A stretch of 64,000 bases of DNA from Actinocrinis sp035653575 (lineage in GTDB: Bacteria > Actinomycetota > Actinomycetes > Streptomycetales > Catenulisporaceae), in assembly GCF_035653575.1 (NCBI RefSeq), contig NZ_DASRBQ010000034.1, positions 1 to 64,000 on the forward strand, read 5' to 3'. Every line of letters starts with the position of its first letter. The first letter of the stretch is position 1. This document shows positions 1 through 9,031 of this stretch, in pieces. The notes under the pieces are model-generated. The model was not told where the DNA came from, made no database searches, and was given only the letters and a program-made list of their open reading frames with translations. Made by a program: the position numbers and the translations under genes.

Positions 1-962
1 ACGAGGGGAGCGAGGGTCACGGCGTCGAGCAGGGCGTGATTGACGCCCTGGCCGAGGATCGGGGTGAGGGTGTGCGCCGCGTCGCCGATCAGCACCAGGC
101 CGGGGATCGACCAGCGCGGCACGACGGTGGTGAAGATGTCGAGCATTGACGTGCCCGACCAGCTCGTGACGTGCTCGCGAACCGCCTCGGACAGCTCGGG
201 CGCCAGCTCGTCGATCCGTTCGTGCAGCGCGACGATCCCCCGCCGTCGCAGTTCCTTGAGTTCGCCCTTGGGGATGTTGAACCCGATGCGGATCTGGTCC
301 GGGACCGTGGGCATGAAGACGCAGTGACGGCCGGCGAGGAGGCTGACACGGTATGTGTGCGGATCCCACGAGGACGGCAGCGGAATTTTGAACCAGATGA
401 AGTCGCGGTCCAGCGGCAGCTTCTGGTAGGCGATGCCGGCGAGCTCGCGGACCTTGCTGAACCGGCCGTCCGCCGCCACGGTCAGCGCCGCGCGGACCTC
501 GACCGGCCCGTCAGGCCCCTGACAGGAGGCGCCGACGACGCGGCCGGTCTCGTCGCGCAGCAGCTCGGTGGCGGTGGTGCGGCGCAGCAGCGTGAACGAG
601 GGCAGCCGAGAGGCATCCTCGGCGAGCGCGGTCAGCAGCGGCGGCTGCGGCAGCTCGGTGGGGTAGGGGCAGGGGAAGCCGATAGTCGTGAAGTCGGTGG
701 CGAGCACGATGCTGCCGCCGTCGCGGACCTCCATCCGCCGGGTCGGGAGGGTGTGCTCCTTGACCCGGTCGAAGATGCCGAGCCGGTCGAGGATCCACAC
801 CGAGTCCGGGGAGATCGCCTCACCGCGAAACGAGCGCTCGAAGTGGCCGCTTTGTTCGAGCACGACCACCTCGCAGCCGAGCTTCGCCAGTTCGAGGCCC
901 AGCGTCAGTCCGGCGGGACCGGCCCCGACGACGCAGACCCCCGTGTGAATACGCGTGCTCAC
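1..962 (-). CDS. FAD-dependent monooxygenase (PHBH-like), 3' end cut by window edge
   Basis: N-terminal ~320 residues of a group A flavoprotein monooxygenase; the C-terminus lies left of the window. A dinucleotide-binding motif GAGPAG is at residues 13-18, the second FAD motif AADGRFSK is mid-protein, and the GDAAH motif for FAD ribityl binding is near residue 290, followed by LGQGVNHAL. The GTG start at 962 is preceded by a GAGAGGAG-type ribosome site. It is strikingly similar to the oxygenase at 35661-36932 (shared SGHF-RSFRGE, DSVW-LDRLG and GQGVNHA segments), so the two are paralogues. Same strand as the SARP gene upstream, 102 bp away, and probably co-transcribed with it. Likely a hydroxylase or epoxidase tailoring the cluster product; substrate unknown. 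Confidence 0.85.
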   Translation of the reverse strand, partial: MSTRIHTGVCVVGAGPAGLTLGLELAKLGCEVVVLEQSGHFERSFRGEAISPDSVWILDRLGIFDRVKEHTLPTRRMEVRDGGSIVLATDFTTIGFPCPYPTELPQPPLLTALAEDASRLPSFTLLRRTTATELLRDETGRVVGASCQGPDGPVEVRAALTVAADGRFSKVRELAGIAYQKLPLDRDFIWFKIPLPSSWDPHTYRVSLLAGRHCVFMPTVPDQIRIGFNIPKGELKELRRRGIVALHERIDELAPELSEAVREHVTSWSGTSMLDIFTTVVPRWSIPGLVLIGDAAHTLTPILGQGVNHALLDAVTLAPL

Positions 963-1064
963 TCCCCGCTCCTCTCGCTACATACAGTCCTTGGGCAGAG
1001 TGGATTTAGGGGCTAAAGCGGCACTTGCTCGGTTGGTCCGGCTTGGTGCAGACCGCCGAGTGTC

Positions 1065-3749
1065 TCAGCCGTCGAAGGAGCCGACGACCCAGATGCCGGG
1101 ACGCGCCTCGACGGCTTGCGGCGACCACGGTTCGCGCGGATCGGACCAGTCGACGGCGCGCTCCAGGATCCAGGCCCGGGTGCGGTGCGCGAACTGGATC
1201 CAGCGCCGGTCGCCGAGCTGTTCGGCCGCATCCGCGAACGCGGCGAAGATCTGCAACGACTCCTCGGCGCGCCCACACTGCAGTTCGACCACGGCAAGGC
1301 CGCGCAGTGCGTCCGCCCGCCCGCGCTCGTCTCCGGCTTGTGCGCACTGGCCGAGCGCGTCCGCGTAGGTCTTCACGGCCGACCGCGGATCGCCTTCGCT
1401 CAGCTGCACGTCTCCGAGGCCGATGACGCAGCGCGCCGCGCCGCCGTAGTCGCGCGCGGCCAGGAACAGCAAGCGCGCGTCCTCGTAGTGCATCGCGGCC
1501 TGCCGCACCCGCTGCTGCTGCCAGGCCAGATCGCCCAGTGAGCGCAGGATCGCTGCCTCGGCCAGCGCGTTGCGTTCGCGCCGCGCCGCGTCGAGGGCGA
1601 GCGCGTGCGTCTCGGACCAGTCCGGCCAATCCGCTTTCGCGTCGAAGTACCCTGACAGGCACTCGGCCAGCTGCCAGGTCAGCGGCCACAGTCCGGCGGC
1701 GTGCGCGCGGCGCACCGCGTCGACGAGCCCCGGCCCCTCCTCCTGGAACCAGTGCACCGGCGTCGCGCCGACCAGCTGCGCGACGTTCTCGAAGGAGTCG
1801 GACACGACGGTGCCGTACCGTGCCTCATATGGCACGCGGCCCGGAGTGAGCATCGCGTCGGCATGCCTGGCGACGGCGAGACAGGCGGTGCACAGCCGCT
1901 CCACGGCAGCGGTGACCGTGATCGGATCGTCCCCGTCCAGCAGTTCCAGTGCGAGCGCTCTCAGCAGCCTGTGATAGCCGTAGCGCAGCGGGTATTCGCG
2001 TGCTGACTGCCGCACCTCCAGCAGATACGACTGCAGGAGCTGATCGACGATGCGTTCCGTGCGCGGCAACGTGTCGTTGAGCAGCGCGGCCGCGCTCCAC
2101 AGCGCGAAGCTGGGCAGCGGGGCGAGCGCCAGCAGCCGGAAGGCCCACTGGTGCGCCGGATCCGCCTCGCGGTAACCGACGAGCAGGCTGGCGCGGACGT
2201 CAAGATCCCCGGCCACCAGCTCGGCGAGCCCGGCGCCTTCGCCATCGAGGCGCTGCGCCAGCGCCGCCGCGGTCCAGTGCGGACGGGCCGCGAGTCCGGC
2301 CCCTGCGACGCGCAGGCCGAGCGGCAGGTAGCCGCACAGCCGCGCGATCTCCAGTGCCGACTCCGGGTCGTCGGTGATGCGCGAGCCGGCGATCTCCTCG
2401 AGCAGTTGCTGCGCTTCCTTCGGCTTGAGCACGTCGAGCACGAGGTGCCGCGCCCCGTCGAGCCCGGCGAGGGTACGGCGCGTCGTCATCAGCACGAACA
2501 CACCGGGAACCGCCGAGAGCAGAGGCCTGACTTGTTCCTCTGAGGCCACGTCGTCCAGGATCAGAAGCATCCTGCGACCCCGGGTGAGCCGCTGGAGCCG
2601 GTCGGCCGGCGGCTCGCTGACCGCGCCGGCCGCGGAGGGCGGCGCGGCGGCGGCGCCTTCGGCGCTCGGGGCCTGTTCCAAGCGGTGCAGCACCTGGGCG
2701 ATCACCTCGTCGGGCTCAAGCGCCATCCCCTGCGGCCCGCGCAGCTGGAGGAAGATCCGGCCGTGCGGGAAGACGTCGGCCGCGCGGCGGGCCAGCTCGA
2801 CGGCGAGGGTGGTCTTGCCGACCCCGGCCCGGCCGCCGAGCACCAGGATGGGCGCGGCGGCGCGTCCGGTGCGGTCCGGGAAGGCCCGCAGCGCGGTCGC
2901 GATCGACTCCTCGCGGCCGACGAAGTCCGGCAGCGACGGCGGCAGCCACACCACCGGGGTGATTGAGGGGGCTGCGACGGTGGCCGGCTCGCGCCACAGC
3001 AGATTCGGATCGCTGCGCAGCACCCGCTCGTGCAGATGCCGCAGCCCGGGACCCGGCTCGATGCCCAGTTCGTCGACGAGCGAGCGGCGGATGCGTGCGA
3101 AGGTCTTGAGCGCGTCCGACTGCCGGTCGGAGCGGAACAGCGCCACCATCAGGTGCGCGTGCAGCGTCTCGCGCAGCGGGTGCTCGCTGGTCAGCGCCAT
3201 CAGCTCGCCGGTCAGCTCCTTGTGCCTGCCCAGCCGCAGATCGGCGGTGATGCGCTGTTCGAGTGCTGTCATGCGCAGCTCTTCGAGGCGCACGGCGGCG
3301 GCCGAGAGGGTGTAGCCGTGCGGAATACCGGACAACGCCACGCCGCCCCACAGCCCGAGCGCCTCTTGCAGCAGGCTGGACGCGGTGGCGAAATCGCCGC
3401 GCTCGTAGGCGGCCTTGCCCGCGCGGTGTAAGGCCTCGAACCTGGTTAGGTCGAGATCGTCCTGCGCGACCTGGAGGCAGTAGCCCGGTGGAAGGGTGAG
3501 CAACTGGCGCCCGCGCGCCCCGGCCGCTGGATCCCCCTCCAGCAGGATGCGGCGCAGTTGTGAGATGTATACCTGGAGCGTGGTTCCCGCCGTACGCGGC
3601 GGCGAGTTGTCCCACAGCTCGTCGATCAGGCTCTCGGTGGATACGGTCTCGTTCGCCCGCACCAGCAGTACCGCCAGCACCACCCGCACTTTCGCGGCGG
3701 TCGGCGTCCTCGGTGCCACGGTGACCGGTCCCAGGACGCGGAACCTCAC
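1065..3749 (-). CDS. SARP-family regulator with NB-ARC and TPR regions (AfsR-like, TTA codon)
   Basis: 894-residue transcriptional activator. Residues 1-95 form an OmpR-type winged helix (MRFRVLGPV start; TLQVYISQLRR) and about 95-245 the bacterial transcriptional activation domain. From about 300 there is an NB-ARC ATPase with Walker A GRAGVGKTT and a Walker B LLILDDVAS near 395. The C-terminal third is helical with TPR-like repeats. This is the large SARP architecture rather than the small ActII-ORF4 type. GTG start. Codon 107 (3429-3431 on the plus strand) is TTA, rare in this DNA, so translation may depend on the bldA tRNA. The AfsA-like gene ends only 31 bp upstream, suggesting an afsA-SARP transcript. 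Probably the pathway-specific activator. Confidence 0.9.
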   Translation of the reverse strand: MRFRVLGPVTVAPRTPTAAKVRVVLAVLLVRANETVSTESLIDELWDNSPPRTAGTTLQVYISQLRRILLEGDPAAGARGRQLLTLPPGYCLQVAQDDLDLTRFEALHRAGKAAYERGDFATASSLLQEALGLWGGVALSGIPHGYTLSAAAVRLEELRMTALEQRITADLRLGRHKELTGELMALTSEHPLRETLHAHLMVALFRSDRQSDALKTFARIRRSLVDELGIEPGPGLRHLHERVLRSDPNLLWREPATVAAPSITPVVWLPPSLPDFVGREESIATALRAFPDRTGRAAAPILVLGGRAGVGKTTLAVELARRAADVFPHGRIFLQLRGPQGMALEPDEVIAQVLHRLEQAPSAEGAAAAPPSAAGAVSEPPADRLQRLTRGRRMLLILDDVASEEQVRPLLSAVPGVFVLMTTRRTLAGLDGARHLVLDVLKPKEAQQLLEEIAGSRITDDPESALEIARLCGYLPLGLRVAGAGLAARPHWTAAALAQRLDGEGAGLAELVAGDLDVRASLLVGYREADPAHQWAFRLLALAPLPSFALWSAAALLNDTLPRTERIVDQLLQSYLLEVRQSAREYPLRYGYHRLLRALALELLDGDDPITVTAAVERLCTACLAVARHADAMLTPGRVPYEARYGTVVSDSFENVAQLVGATPVHWFQEEGPGLVDAVRRAHAAGLWPLTWQLAECLSGYFDAKADWPDWSETHALALDAARRERNALAEAAILRSLGDLAWQQQRVRQAAMHYEDARLLFLAARDYGGAARCVIGLGDVQLSEGDPRSAVKTYADALGQCAQAGDERGRADALRGLAVVELQCGRAEESLQIFAAFADAAEQLGDRRWIQFAHRTRAWILERAVDWSDPREPWSPQAVEARPGIWVVGSFDG

Positions 3750-3780
3750 GTCGGTGCCCTCCCTTCCGGGCCTTTCCCCG

Positions 3781-4947
3781 TTAGTAGTCCTGCAGCACCG
3801 TGACCCCCACCGTCGCGATCTCGCGGGAACCTTGCGCGAAGGTCAGCGTGACCGGGAAGGCGGGATGGCCGCCGGGCCCTCGTCCGAGCGGGCCGGCGGC
3901 TACGGTGCAGTGGAGCGGAAGATCGATCTCCGCGAAACCGCGGAACCGCGCGTTCCACTCCGTCAAAACGCAGGTCGCGGCGGAGAAGCCGTGCAGCTCC
4001 CCGGCGGCAAGGAACGCCGCCTGCCGCGACGCCTCGAGCAGCACCACCGACGGAACATGGTCGGTGGCGTTCGCGGTGAAGACCGGATGCGCGGCGTCGG
4101 GGATGACCTGCACGCGCAGTGTCCCGTCGTCCAGCGCCTTCGGTAGTCCGATGACCACGTTGTGCGGGTCGGAGCGGCCGACCGCTTCGGGCCGCGGCCG
4201 CGCGTGGTCGTGGCCGTGTCCGTCGCTGAACACGCCGAACTTCTCGGTGCGGCTCGCGGCCCGTCCGCGCGCCCGGTGGTTCTGGTACACCTTCGGCATC
4301 AGGAAGACGGTGCGCGCCTTCGCGGTGCCGCAGCGCATGCCGTCGATCGCCAGTTCGGCCTCGCAGCGCAGTCCACGCGGCACGCCGTTGACCACGTCGA
4401 CCGGGTGCAGCGCCATGTCGACCGCGATGTGCGCGGTGTGCCCGTTGCGCCGCCAGGCCTCCAGGCCGGTGATGGCGACCTCGCTGGAGGCGAGCACGAC
4501 AGGACGCTGCGACGGCACCCGGAAGTACTGGTGTGCGACGAAGAGCACTGACTGGCGCATCGCCTCGAGCGCGAAGTTCGGGTCGTGGAACGCGCCGGGC
4601 CCGTCGTTGAACAGCGGATGCGCGTCGGGCAGCGCGGCGGAGAGGGTGAAGTCCTGCGGCACCGGCGCCACCGTGCCGAGCATCAGGCCCTCGGCGGTGC
4701 TCGGACGGTGCAGCAGGTGGTGGGCGAGGCCGTGTCCGGTGACGGGCGTCGTCGCGCTCGCGGCGCTCGTGCCCGCGCCCAGGTTTACATCCACATCCAC
4801 ATCCACATCCGAGTCCGCGTTCGCGCTCGCACCGGCGGACGTCTCGGGCGACAGCACGGGCGGAGGCGCGACCGTGGCGATGCCGCCGCCGGTGCCCGGC
4901 GCGGAATCGGCGTCAGTCCACTGCCTCGCGGGAATGTCGGTCGACAC
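3781..4947 (-). CDS. AfsA/ScbA-like A-factor biosynthesis hotdog protein
   Basis: 388 residues with two hotdog repeats of the AfsA family. Family signatures include FNDGPGAFHDPNFALEAMRQ, QYFRVP and the second-repeat VVLLEASRQAA. Family members condense a beta-ketoacyl-ACP with dihydroxyacetone phosphate, the first committed step to gamma-butyrolactone autoregulators. Residues about 45-53 are a low-complexity VDVDVDV run encoded by a short hexamer repeat. GTG start at 4947 with GAAGGAG six bases upstream; alternative later starts would lose no conserved residue. No gamma-butyrolactone receptor (ArpA/ScbR TetR type) is visible in the window, so a cognate receptor would be elsewhere. A role in making the cluster product cannot be excluded, because the pathway also handles C3 units. 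Confidence 0.85.
   Translation of the reverse strand: MSTDIPARQWTDADSAPGTGGGIATVAPPPVLSPETSAGASANADSDVDVDVDVNLGAGTSAASATTPVTGHGLAHHLLHRPSTAEGLMLGTVAPVPQDFTLSAALPDAHPLFNDGPGAFHDPNFALEAMRQSVLFVAHQYFRVPSQRPVVLASSEVAITGLEAWRRNGHTAHIAVDMALHPVDVVNGVPRGLRCEAELAIDGMRCGTAKARTVFLMPKVYQNHRARGRAASRTEKFGVFSDGHGHDHARPRPEAVGRSDPHNVVIGLPKALDDGTLRVQVIPDAAHPVFTANATDHVPSVVLLEASRQAAFLAAGELHGFSAATCVLTEWNARFRGFAEIDLPLHCTVAAGPLGRGPGGHPAFPVTLTFAQGSREIATVGVTVLQDY
4787..4812. repeat. short hexamer repeat inside the afsA-like gene
   Basis: Tandem copies of ACATCC (plus strand) encode the Val-Asp run near the N-terminus of the AfsA-like protein. The block is in frame and lies outside the hotdog domains, so copy-number change would only alter linker length. 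Confidence 0.75.
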
Positions 4948-5158
4948 GTCGTCTCCTTCGCTGCGCGGACCCCCGTGATCAGTGCGGCCGGTGGGTCCGA
5001 AGGGTCTGGCGATCCGATACTCTCAGCGCCCTGTCAAGAGCCGACCAAGGCGCGGCCAAGCGGGCCGCCGGCCGGGTCCGCGGCGGGATTCGCTGGCCGG
5101 GGGCTCGGGAATGCCCGATCGCGTCAACCGCCCGCCGCCGCCCGGAAGGGAACCGGCC

Positions 5159-5497
5159 ATGGCCCCGCTCAAGGCGTTCAACCTGCTCGTTCTGCTCGTG
5201 ATCGAACTCGCCGTGCTCGGCGCGGCGGTCGCGTTCGGCTGGCACCTGCACGCGCCGGTCGCCGCGCGGCTCGCGGTCGGCGTCCTGCTCGCCCTGCCGT
5301 TCGCGCTCGCCTGGGGCCTGGCCGCGGCGCCGCGGGCCAAGAACCGGCTCACCGGGCTGCGGCTGGCCGGCTTCGAAGTGCTCTGGTTCGCCGCGGGCGC
5401 CGCGCTGCTGCTCGCCGCGGGGCATCCGGGGTGGGCCGCGGCGCTGGGCATGGTGACGCTGGGCTCCAAGAGCCTGGCGCTGGCCTGGGGTCAGTAA
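5159..5497 (+). CDS. small four-helix membrane protein, YrdB/DUF2568-like
   Basis: 112 residues starting MAPLKAFNLLVLL. Four hydrophobic segments are separated by short charged loops (around residues 5-25, 35-55, 65-85 and 88-105). Pattern and length fit the YrdB/DUF2568 family of unknown function. The ATG at 5159 has a GGAAGGG ribosome site eight bases upstream, which decides against the longer in-frame opening from 4982. Transcribed divergently from the afsA-SARP unit and separated from the KASIII operon by two hairpins. No direct biosynthetic role can be inferred. Confidence 0.75.
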   Translation: MAPLKAFNLLVLLVIELAVLGAAVAFGWHLHAPVAARLAVGVLLALPFALAWGLAAAPRAKNRLTGLRLAGFEVLWFAAGAALLLAAGHPGWAAALGMVTLGSKSLALAWGQ

Positions 5498-5526
5498 GGG
5501 CTCTGCCAGAAGAGTTCCCAAGGCTT

Positions 5527-5576
5527 CGCGAGCCGGATCGGCTCGCGGCGCGGCGGCCTGATCCGCTGCGCCGCGC
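5527..5576 (+). terminator. two tandem GC-rich hairpins after the YrdB-like gene
   Basis: Perfect 8-bp stem CGCGAGCC/GGCTCGCG (5527-5534 with 5540-5547, 5-nt loop), followed at once by a second stem GCGCGGCG/CGCCGCGC (5548-5555 with 5569-5576). No U-tract, as is common for actinobacterial terminators. They lie 30 bp after the YrdB-like stop and 93 bp before the KASIII start, so they could instead act as a leader structure of the PKS operon. Confidence 0.5.
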
Positions 5577-5668
5577 CCGGTTTAGCCGTGCGCAAGAGGG
5601 CGTTCCTAGCTTGGGGTCATCGGTAGATCGCCGCCGCCGTCTGCACCGGCCCGCGGGGTGCGGGGCAG

Positions 5669-6757
5669 GTGGACTCCAGTAAGGACCTGATCCCTGTGAG
5701 AATCATCGGCCTGAGCGAGGTGCTGCCGGGGGCGCCGGTCACGAACCGGGACCTCGCGGAGCGCTTCGGACTGCATGAGAAGTGGCTGGACCGGATGACC
5801 GGCAACCGGCACCGGTTCTTCTGCGATCCCGCGAGCGCAGACGGCACCCCGAAGAACACCGGCGACCTGGCCACCGAGGCGGCCCGGCGGGCGCTGGCCG
5901 CGGCCGGGGTGCCGGCCGAGTCGCTGGACTTCCTGATCCTGACCACCGGGTCGCCGGACCTGCTGATGCCCGCGACCGTCAACGTGGTCGCCGACCGGCT
6001 CGGCATCAACGACCTGCCGACCTTCCAGCTGACCTCGGGCTGCGCCGGCGCGCTGCAGGGCCTTTACACGGCGCGGGCGCTGCTGGCCGGCGGCCTGAGC
6101 CGCGGCCTGGTGATCGGCGCGGACAGCGTGATCAAGCTGTGGCCCGCCGACTACGACGTCAAGCGGGTCAACCCGGCCGAACTGGCGAACTTCGCGCTGT
6201 TCGGCGACGGCGCCGGGGCCGCCGTGGTCGACGCCGACGACGACGGCCCCGGCCTGCTCGTAGACCATGTGCTGCTGCGGACCGTCGGGCGCGGGCTCAA
6301 GCCGGCCCAGGTCGTGCACTGGTACGGGGCCGACGGCGCGCCGACCGTCACCGGGGCCGACGGCAAGGCCGCCCGCGAGCCGATGGGCCAGGAGGACTAC
6401 AAGGCCATTGAGCAGCGGGTCCCGGAGCTGTCCGCACAGGTTCTCAAGGAGCTGGAGGAGGCCACCGGCTGGAACGTCGGTGATGTCGACCACGTACTTA
6501 CTCCGCAGCTGAACGGCGCGATGGCGGAGAAGATCCGCGAGGGGCTCGGCGTGCGCGAGGAGCAGGCCGTCTCGTGCGTCGCGGAGACCGGGAACAACGG
6601 CAACGCGCTGCCCTTCATCCAGCTGTACCGGGCGGCGCAGGGGCTCAAGACCCGCGGCGCGCAATCGGCGCGAGTGCTCGGGATCACGATCGAGTCCTCG
6701 AAGTGGATCATCGCCGGACTCGCTCTGCGCTACCTGGCGGGGGAGGGCGTGGGATGA
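5669..6757 (+). CDS. KASIII-like synthase 1 (tetronate-cassette type)
   Basis: 362-residue FabH-fold protein. The nucleophile is Cys125 in TSGCAGALQG, and the C-terminal GNNGNALPF keeps the catalytic Asn. The usual PHQAN histidine motif reads TPQLNG, so the canonical His is not evident. Its closest relative here is KASIII-2 (38104-39135), which shares the CAGA, PQL and CVAETGNNGNALPF blocks. In tetronate pathways a KASIII homologue next to FkbH and ACP joins a beta-ketoacyl chain to glyceryl-ACP; that role is inferred here from context. GTG start at 5669; a second GTG at 5696 directly before VRIIGLSEVLPG is also possible. The stop overlaps the FkbH start (ATGA), so the genes are translationally coupled. 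Confidence 0.85.
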   Translation: MDSSKDLIPVRIIGLSEVLPGAPVTNRDLAERFGLHEKWLDRMTGNRHRFFCDPASADGTPKNTGDLATEAARRALAAAGVPAESLDFLILTTGSPDLLMPATVNVVADRLGINDLPTFQLTSGCAGALQGLYTARALLAGGLSRGLVIGADSVIKLWPADYDVKRVNPAELANFALFGDGAGAAVVDADDDGPGLLVDHVLLRTVGRGLKPAQVVHWYGADGAPTVTGADGKAAREPMGQEDYKAIEQRVPELSAQVLKELEEATGWNVGDVDHVLTPQLNGAMAEKIREGLGVREEQAVSCVAETGNNGNALPFIQLYRAAQGLKTRGAQSARVLGITIESSKWIIAGLALRYLAGEGVG

Positions 6758-8754
6758 GCGTCGATGTGAGTCAGGCCCCGCAGACTGCGGTCAACAGCAT
6801 CAGCCCACTGAGCGAGTTGCGAGCGCTCAAGCGGCAAGGGCTCACCGGCCGACACGCCAGAGTACGGCAGTTGCTCGACGCATTGATCGCGGCCGGTGAC
6901 CCGCTGGACATCGAGGCGGCCGGGATGATGCTCGGCGGCGTGGCGCAACGCGAGCAGTTGGCGGCCGAGGCCGCGTTCCTGACCCAGAACATAGCGTTGC
7001 TGGGCAGTTCGACCCTTGACTCGCTGCCGCACCAACTGACCGCCGCGCTGGTGGCCGGCGGCATCCTGCCGCAGGTCCGCGCGGCCGGATTCAACCAGTG
7101 GCAGTTCGAGATCCGGGCCGGCGCGCCCAACCTCGCCGACCTCGCCCCCGGTGTCAGCGCCCTGCTGCTCGACGACACGGCCGTGTACGAGGAAGTCGCC
7201 AACCCGCTGGATCTCGACGAGGTGGAAGCGCGGTGCGCCGCCTTCCCGGACCGGCTCGGCGAGTGGGCCGACGCCGCCCGGCAGGTGCTCGGCGGCCTGA
7301 TCGTGCTGAGCACGATCCCGCTCAGCCCGCTGCGCCGCGACAGCGTCATCGACTACGGCCGCAAGGCCCGGCTGGAAGCCGCCTGGGACGCGATGAACGC
7401 GGGCATCCTGCGGCTGGCGGCGCAGAAGCCCGGCGTGGTCGTGCTTTCGGCCGCCGCGATCCAGTGCCGGGTCGCCGACACGTTCGCCACCGACCGGATG
7501 CGTCACGTCGCAGGGCACATATTCAGCGCGGAGTTCCAGCGTGAGTACGCCGCCGAACTGGCCCGCGTGGTGCGCGCCGGGCTCGGCCGCGCGGCCAAGT
7601 GCCTCGTCTTCGACCTCGACAACACCCTGTGGGGCGGGATCGTCGGCGACGACGGCGCGGCCGCGCTGAAGATCGGCGGCGCATACCCCGGCTCCGCGCA
7701 CCTGGAGCTGCAGAAGTACGGACGCGACCTGGCCGCGCAGGGCGTGATGCTCGCCGTCGCGTCCAAGAACGACGAGGACATCGCGCAGGACGCGATCGCC
7801 AACCACCCGGAGATGCTGCTGCGCCCGGAGTCCTTCGTGGCGGTCCGGGCGAACTGGGAGCCGAAGCCGGGCAACGTCAGGCAGCTGGCTTCGGCGTTGA
7901 ACATCGGCGTCGACTCAATGGTCTTCGTTGACGACAACCCGGTCGAGCGCGGGCTCATGCGCGAGCTGCTGCCGCAGGTCACCACCGTGGAACTGCCGAA
8001 CGATCCGGCCGGCTACGCCGCGACCGTCGCCCGCCGCGGCGATTTCAACCTGCTGACGCTCACCGACGAGGACCTCAAACGCACCGAGATGTACCGCGCG
8101 CAGGTGCAGCGGGAGGAACTGCAGAGCGGCTCCGGGAGCCTGGAGGAGTACCTGCTTGGGCTCGACTCCCAGCTGACCGTCGAGCGGCTCGGCGAGTTCA
8201 ACGCGGCGCGGATCGTGCAGCTGTTCGGCAAGACCAACCAGTTCAACCTGACCGGCATCCGCTACACCGAGGAGGAGGTGCGGCGGCGCTCGGAGAGCGG
8301 CGAGGCGGCGTTCTTCGGCGGCCGGCTCAAGGACCGCTTCGGTGACAACGGCCTGATCGCCGCCTGGTCGCTGACCCGCGAGGGCGGCGGCGAGGGCGAT
8401 GGCGGTGGCGACGGTGACCGCGGTGGAGCATGGCGGATCGAGAACTTCGTAATGAGCTGCCGGGTCTTCTCCCGCAACGTCGAGGACGCGGTCGTCGGGC
8501 TGATCCTGCGCGCGGCCGCGGCCGCCGGGGCCGGCGAGGTGCGCGCCTCCTTCATCCCCACGGCGAAGAACGCGAAGTTCGCCGGGTTCTACCCCGCGCT
8601 CGGCTTCGAGCGGGTCGAGGCGGCGGGCGAAGCAGTGGACGAACACGCAGACGAGCAGGGGCCGGCGCAGCTGCGACACACCCTGCGAGACCTCGCCGAG
8701 CTGCCCAGCTGGATCGGCGTCACCCGGGAAGAGGAGATCAACAATGCCTTCTGA
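6754..8754 (+). CDS. FkbH-like glyceryl-ACP synthase 1 (HAD superfamily)
   Basis: 666 residues. An N-terminal ~280-residue SGNH-like region precedes a HAD domain with the DLDNT motif at 287-291 (Asp287 nucleophile). VASKNDED and VFVDDNPVE are the other HAD motifs, and a GNAT-like C-terminal part (about 480-660) includes ENFVMSCRVFSRNVED and FIPTAKN. FkbH homologues take 1,3-bisphosphoglycerate, dephosphorylate it and load the D-glyceryl group on a discrete ACP; all FkbH landmarks are present. ATG at 6754 in ATGA overlap with KASIII-1, with GGGGAGGG upstream. The next gene is the discrete ACP, overlapping by 11 bp, its expected partner. Confidence 0.92.
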   Translation: MSVDVSQAPQTAVNSISPLSELRALKRQGLTGRHARVRQLLDALIAAGDPLDIEAAGMMLGGVAQREQLAAEAAFLTQNIALLGSSTLDSLPHQLTAALVAGGILPQVRAAGFNQWQFEIRAGAPNLADLAPGVSALLLDDTAVYEEVANPLDLDEVEARCAAFPDRLGEWADAARQVLGGLIVLSTIPLSPLRRDSVIDYGRKARLEAAWDAMNAGILRLAAQKPGVVVLSAAAIQCRVADTFATDRMRHVAGHIFSAEFQREYAAELARVVRAGLGRAAKCLVFDLDNTLWGGIVGDDGAAALKIGGAYPGSAHLELQKYGRDLAAQGVMLAVASKNDEDIAQDAIANHPEMLLRPESFVAVRANWEPKPGNVRQLASALNIGVDSMVFVDDNPVERGLMRELLPQVTTVELPNDPAGYAATVARRGDFNLLTLTDEDLKRTEMYRAQVQREELQSGSGSLEEYLLGLDSQLTVERLGEFNAARIVQLFGKTNQFNLTGIRYTEEEVRRRSESGEAAFFGGRLKDRFGDNGLIAAWSLTREGGGEGDGGGDGDRGGAWRIENFVMSCRVFSRNVEDAVVGLILRAAAAAGAGEVRASFIPTAKNAKFAGFYPALGFERVEAAGEAVDEHADEQGPAQLRHTLRDLAELPSWIGVTREEEINNAF

Positions 8755-9031
8755 GACTGTGCCTTCTCAGAGCGTGCCCTCCGCGACGGCGAGTGCCGAG
8801 GCGCTGGTACGGGACGTCGTCGGCCAGCTGCTCGACGTCGAGCCCGCCGCGCTGACCGCCGAGCGGCGCTTCGCCGAGATCGAGGGCTGGGACTCCGTCA
8901 ACGCCCTGCGCATCCTGGTCTACCTGGAGCGCGAAGCCGGCGGCTCGATCGACTTCGAGCGCTTCACCAAGGCCGAGACGGTCGGCGAGTTGGCGGCGGT
9001 CGTGCACGACGCGCAGGCGGCCGCGGCATGA
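8744..9031 (+). CDS. discrete acyl carrier protein 1 (glyceryl-ACP type)
   Basis: 95 residues. The phosphopantetheine site is Ser51 in EGWDSVNALR. The W-D-S form instead of L-D-S is typical of free-standing ACPs paired with FkbH enzymes. It overlaps FkbH-1 by 11 bp and the acyltransferase gene by 4 bp (ATGA), so it is the likely carrier for the glyceryl unit. The Sfp-type transferase at 37055-37918 is a candidate activating enzyme. Confidence 0.92.
   Translation: MPSETVPSQSVPSATASAEALVRDVVGQLLDVEPAALTAERRFAEIEGWDSVNALRILVYLEREAGGSIDFERFTKAETVGELAAVVHDAQAAAA

Noticed and set aside
171..1016. Long plus-strand reading frame over the left oxygenase
   Set aside because: Arg/Pro/Gly-rich composition and exact antisense of a conserved flavoprotein; a third-position GC artefact, as are many others in the window.
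5014..5037. TTGACA (minus strand, 5037-5032) as an afsA promoter
   Set aside because: No acceptable -10 box at 16-18 bp; the nearest TATCGG is only 12 bp away.
5669..9031. Methoxymalonyl-ACP pathway suggested by FkbH, ACP and ACADs
   Set aside because: No O-methyltransferase (FkbG) or 3-hydroxyacyl dehydrogenase (FkbK) homologue is present, the ACADs are in a different operon with an acyl-AMP ligase, and an E2-type acyltransferase with KASIII points to tetronate chemistry.
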